DNA of 23,784 nt. Source: SIG673 sp045638685. Its GTDB lineage: Bacteria > Bacillota > Clostridia > Oscillospirales > CAG-272. Within the stretch, counting starts at the first letter, position 1. Each line of letters begins with the position of its first letter. The stretch lies in NCBI GenBank assembly GCA_045638685.1, contig JAZUBT010000001.1, forward strand, positions 1 through 23,784, in the 5' to 3' direction. Below are positions 22,035 through 23,784 of this stretch, piece by piece. The position numbers and the translations under genes were made by a program. The notes under the pieces were generated by a model. It was not told where the DNA came from. It saw only the letters and a list, made by a program, of their open reading frames with translations, and made no database searches.

Positions 22035-23672
22035 ATGGCAAATGAAGCTACGGTAAGCGCCGACACAAAATTAAAACGCGGGGGGCAGTTCTTTGCTGTA
22101 ATGCAAAGAGTTGGGCGTTCATTTATGCTCCCGATAGCTCTACTTCCGATTGCAGGACTTCTGCTTGGGATAGGCTCATCACTCACAAATCAGACAATGG
22201 TAAACTCATTTGGACTTACAGGAATTTTAGGAACCGGTAAGCCGCTTTACAATATAATGCTTATACTCGCCGATACCGGAAGCATTATATTCTCAAATCT
22301 TCCAATACTTTTTGCTATGGGAATTGCTCTTGGCATGGCTGACAACGAAAAGGGCGCGGCTGTTCTTTCAGCGGCAATCTCGTTTTTCGTAATGCACCAG
22401 ACCATTTCCTCGTGCCTTAACGTGTCGGGAGAATTTGTAACCCCCACGCTCCCCACAGGCTCCGTTTCAAACGTAGTCGGAATACAGTCGCTTGAAATGG
22501 GAGTTTTCGGAGGTATAGTTGTAGGTCTTATAGTGGCGGCGCTTCACAACAGATTTTATAAAATAAAGCTGCCTAACGTTATTTCGTTTTTTGGCGGAGT
22601 AAGATTTGTACCGATTATATCCTCGGTTGCCTTTGTTGTAATAGGCGCTATAATGTTTTTCATTTGGCCCTTTGTGCAGAGAGGCATTCTCGGTCTCGGT
22701 AACCTTGTATTAAGCTCGGGATATGCAGGAACGTTTATTTACGGAGTTATTGAAAGAGCGCTTATTCCTTTCGGACTTCACCACGTATTCTATCTTCCTT
22801 TCTGGCAGACGGGAGTAGGGGGAAGCATGATGATAGACGGCGTTTTGGTAAGCGGAGCGCAGAATATCTTTTTTGCCGAGCTCGCCTCTCCCGCGGTAAC
22901 GAGATTCAGCGTTTCCGCAACGAGATTTATGAGCGGAAAGTTTCCTCTTATGATTTTCGGGCTTCCCGGAGCGGCTCTTGCTATGTACCGCGTCGCAAAG
23001 CCCGAAAAAAGAAAGGTTGTCGGAGGACTCTTGTTATCAGCGGCTCTTACCTCGATTCTTTGCGGTATAACCGAGCCTCTTGAGTTCACTTTCCTGTTTG
23101 TTGCGCCGCTTTTATACGGTATTCACTGCGTATTTGCGGGACTTGCGTATATGCTTATGCATCTTCTTAACGTAGGTATAGGTATGACCTTCTCCGGCGG
23201 ACTTATTGACTATATGTTGTTCGGAGTGCTTCAGGGCAACGCAAAATCAAACTGGGTTATGGTTCTTCCCGTTGGAGCGGCGTATTTTGTCCTTTATTAC
23301 CTTGTATTTTCGGTTCTTATTAAAAAGAGGAACTATATTACCCCCGGAAGAGAAGGCGCGGACGTCGAAACAAAGCTTTATACAAGAAGCGATTATAATA
23401 ACAGAGCGGCGAAAAAAGACATTGACGAGGGAATATCCGATATTATAGTTGCGGGGCTTGGCGGTACGGGGAATATTCAGACGGTTGACAGCTGCGCAAC
23501 AAGACTGCGTGTAACGGTAAAGGACGAGACGCTCGTTTCAGACGCTATTTTACGCGATAGCGGTGCGTCGGGTGTTATTCATAAGGGAAAGGGCGTACAG
23601 ATAATTTACGGCCCGAGAGTAACCGTTATTAAGAGCGAGCTCGAGGAATATATCGGTAGCAGAGAAAACTGA
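22035..23672 (+). CDS. PTS IICB permease of the glucose/glucoside/GlcNAc family
   Basis: 545 residues. The membrane IIC domain occupies about residues 15-435, opening with FFAVMQRVGRSFMLPIALLP. It contains LPNVISFFGGVRFVPIIS, RALIPFGLHHVFYLPFW and GITEPLEFTFLF, the last being the conserved GITEP loop. The cytosolic IIB domain follows, with phospho-Cys487 in VDSCATRLRV and the closing VQIIYGPRVTVIKSELEEYI. No IIA domain is fused. The sequence belongs with PtsG, NagE and MalX relatives; which sugar it imports cannot be told. AAAGGTGA precedes the ATG. Together with HPr, enzyme I and the IIA gene upstream it completes a PTS relay. Confidence 0.92.
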   Translation: MANEATVSADTKLKRGGQFFAVMQRVGRSFMLPIALLPIAGLLLGIGSSLTNQTMVNSFGLTGILGTGKPLYNIMLILADTGSIIFSNLPILFAMGIALGMADNEKGAAVLSAAISFFVMHQTISSCLNVSGEFVTPTLPTGSVSNVVGIQSLEMGVFGGIVVGLIVAALHNRFYKIKLPNVISFFGGVRFVPIISSVAFVVIGAIMFFIWPFVQRGILGLGNLVLSSGYAGTFIYGVIERALIPFGLHHVFYLPFWQTGVGGSMMIDGVLVSGAQNIFFAELASPAVTRFSVSATRFMSGKFPLMIFGLPGAALAMYRVAKPEKRKVVGGLLLSAALTSILCGITEPLEFTFLFVAPLLYGIHCVFAGLAYMLMHLLNVGIGMTFSGGLIDYMLFGVLQGNAKSNWVMVLPVGAAYFVLYYLVFSVLIKKRNYITPGREGADVETKLYTRSDYNNRAAKKDIDEGISDIIVAGLGGTGNIQTVDSCATRLRVTVKDETLVSDAILRDSGASGVIHKGKGVQIIYGPRVTVIKSELEEYIGSREN

Positions 23673-23746
23673 TTTTTCGGATTAAAAAGCATCAAGTTTT
23701 TCTTAAAATCAAAGAAAAACGTATAAATCTTATAGAAAAAATAAAA

Positions 23747-23770
23747 ATCCCCCCGTATAACGGGGGGTAT
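23747..23770 (+). terminator. hairpin after the PTS permease
   Basis: CCCCCCG (23749-23755) and CGGGGGG (23761-23767) pair perfectly across TATAA. The T-tract that follows is weak (TATTTC), so termination efficiency is uncertain. An AT-rich 9-bp stem, GTTTTTCTT/AAGAAAAAC, lies just upstream at 23696-23720. Confidence 0.7.
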
Positions 23771-23784
23771 TTCAGTTTCGGGCA

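Overview
The window reads as chromosomal DNA of a low-to-moderate GC Firmicute, most likely an uncultured gut-type Clostridia lineage. The reasons are strong AGGAGG-type ribosome binding sites, canonical TTGACA-17-TATAAT promoters, a glycine riboswitch of Firmicutes style, an L33-SecE-NusG-L11-L1 gene order, and large BspA-like leucine-rich-repeat (LRR) lipoproteins. The taxonomic placement is inference; no 16S rRNA gene is present.

Layout. 1-434: a possible 3' end of a structured RNA, two divergent promoters, and an unclassified structured leader ahead of an NCS2 purine permease (435-1865), which ends in an intrinsic terminator. 1998-2660: an HD-domain hydrolase with its own promoter. 2681-12025: a tandem family of secreted lipoproteins, made of four intact genes and one gutted pseudogene (8337-8549). 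They share a lipoprotein signal peptide and an N-terminal region built from two copies of one beta-rich domain. Three of the four carry a BspA-type LRR tail of very different length; the fourth has none. A bidirectional terminator separates the array from a minus-strand block.

Minus-strand block: murA, whose start lies inside a large perfect hairpin, and an alanine/glycine:cation symporter. The symporter is preceded by a complete glycine riboswitch with promoter, aptamer and terminator. Plus strand again from 15392: a low-molecular-weight tyrosine phosphatase overlapping a metallo-beta-lactamase-fold hydrolase. Then comes the translation/secretion operon rpmG-secE-nusG-rplK-rplA, closed by a terminator, with rplJ-rplL not following. 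Last is a PTS cluster: HPr, enzyme I, a IIA(Glc)-type protein and a IICB permease.

The PTS genes form a complete phosphorelay: PEP to EI His190, HPr His14, IIA His84, IIB Cys487, then sugar. The HPr has arginine where the HPr-kinase serine normally sits, so it may be disconnected from classical Firmicute catabolite repression. The least explained parts are the lipoprotein array with its paired N-terminal domain, the hairpin enclosing the murA start, and the leader of the purine permease.
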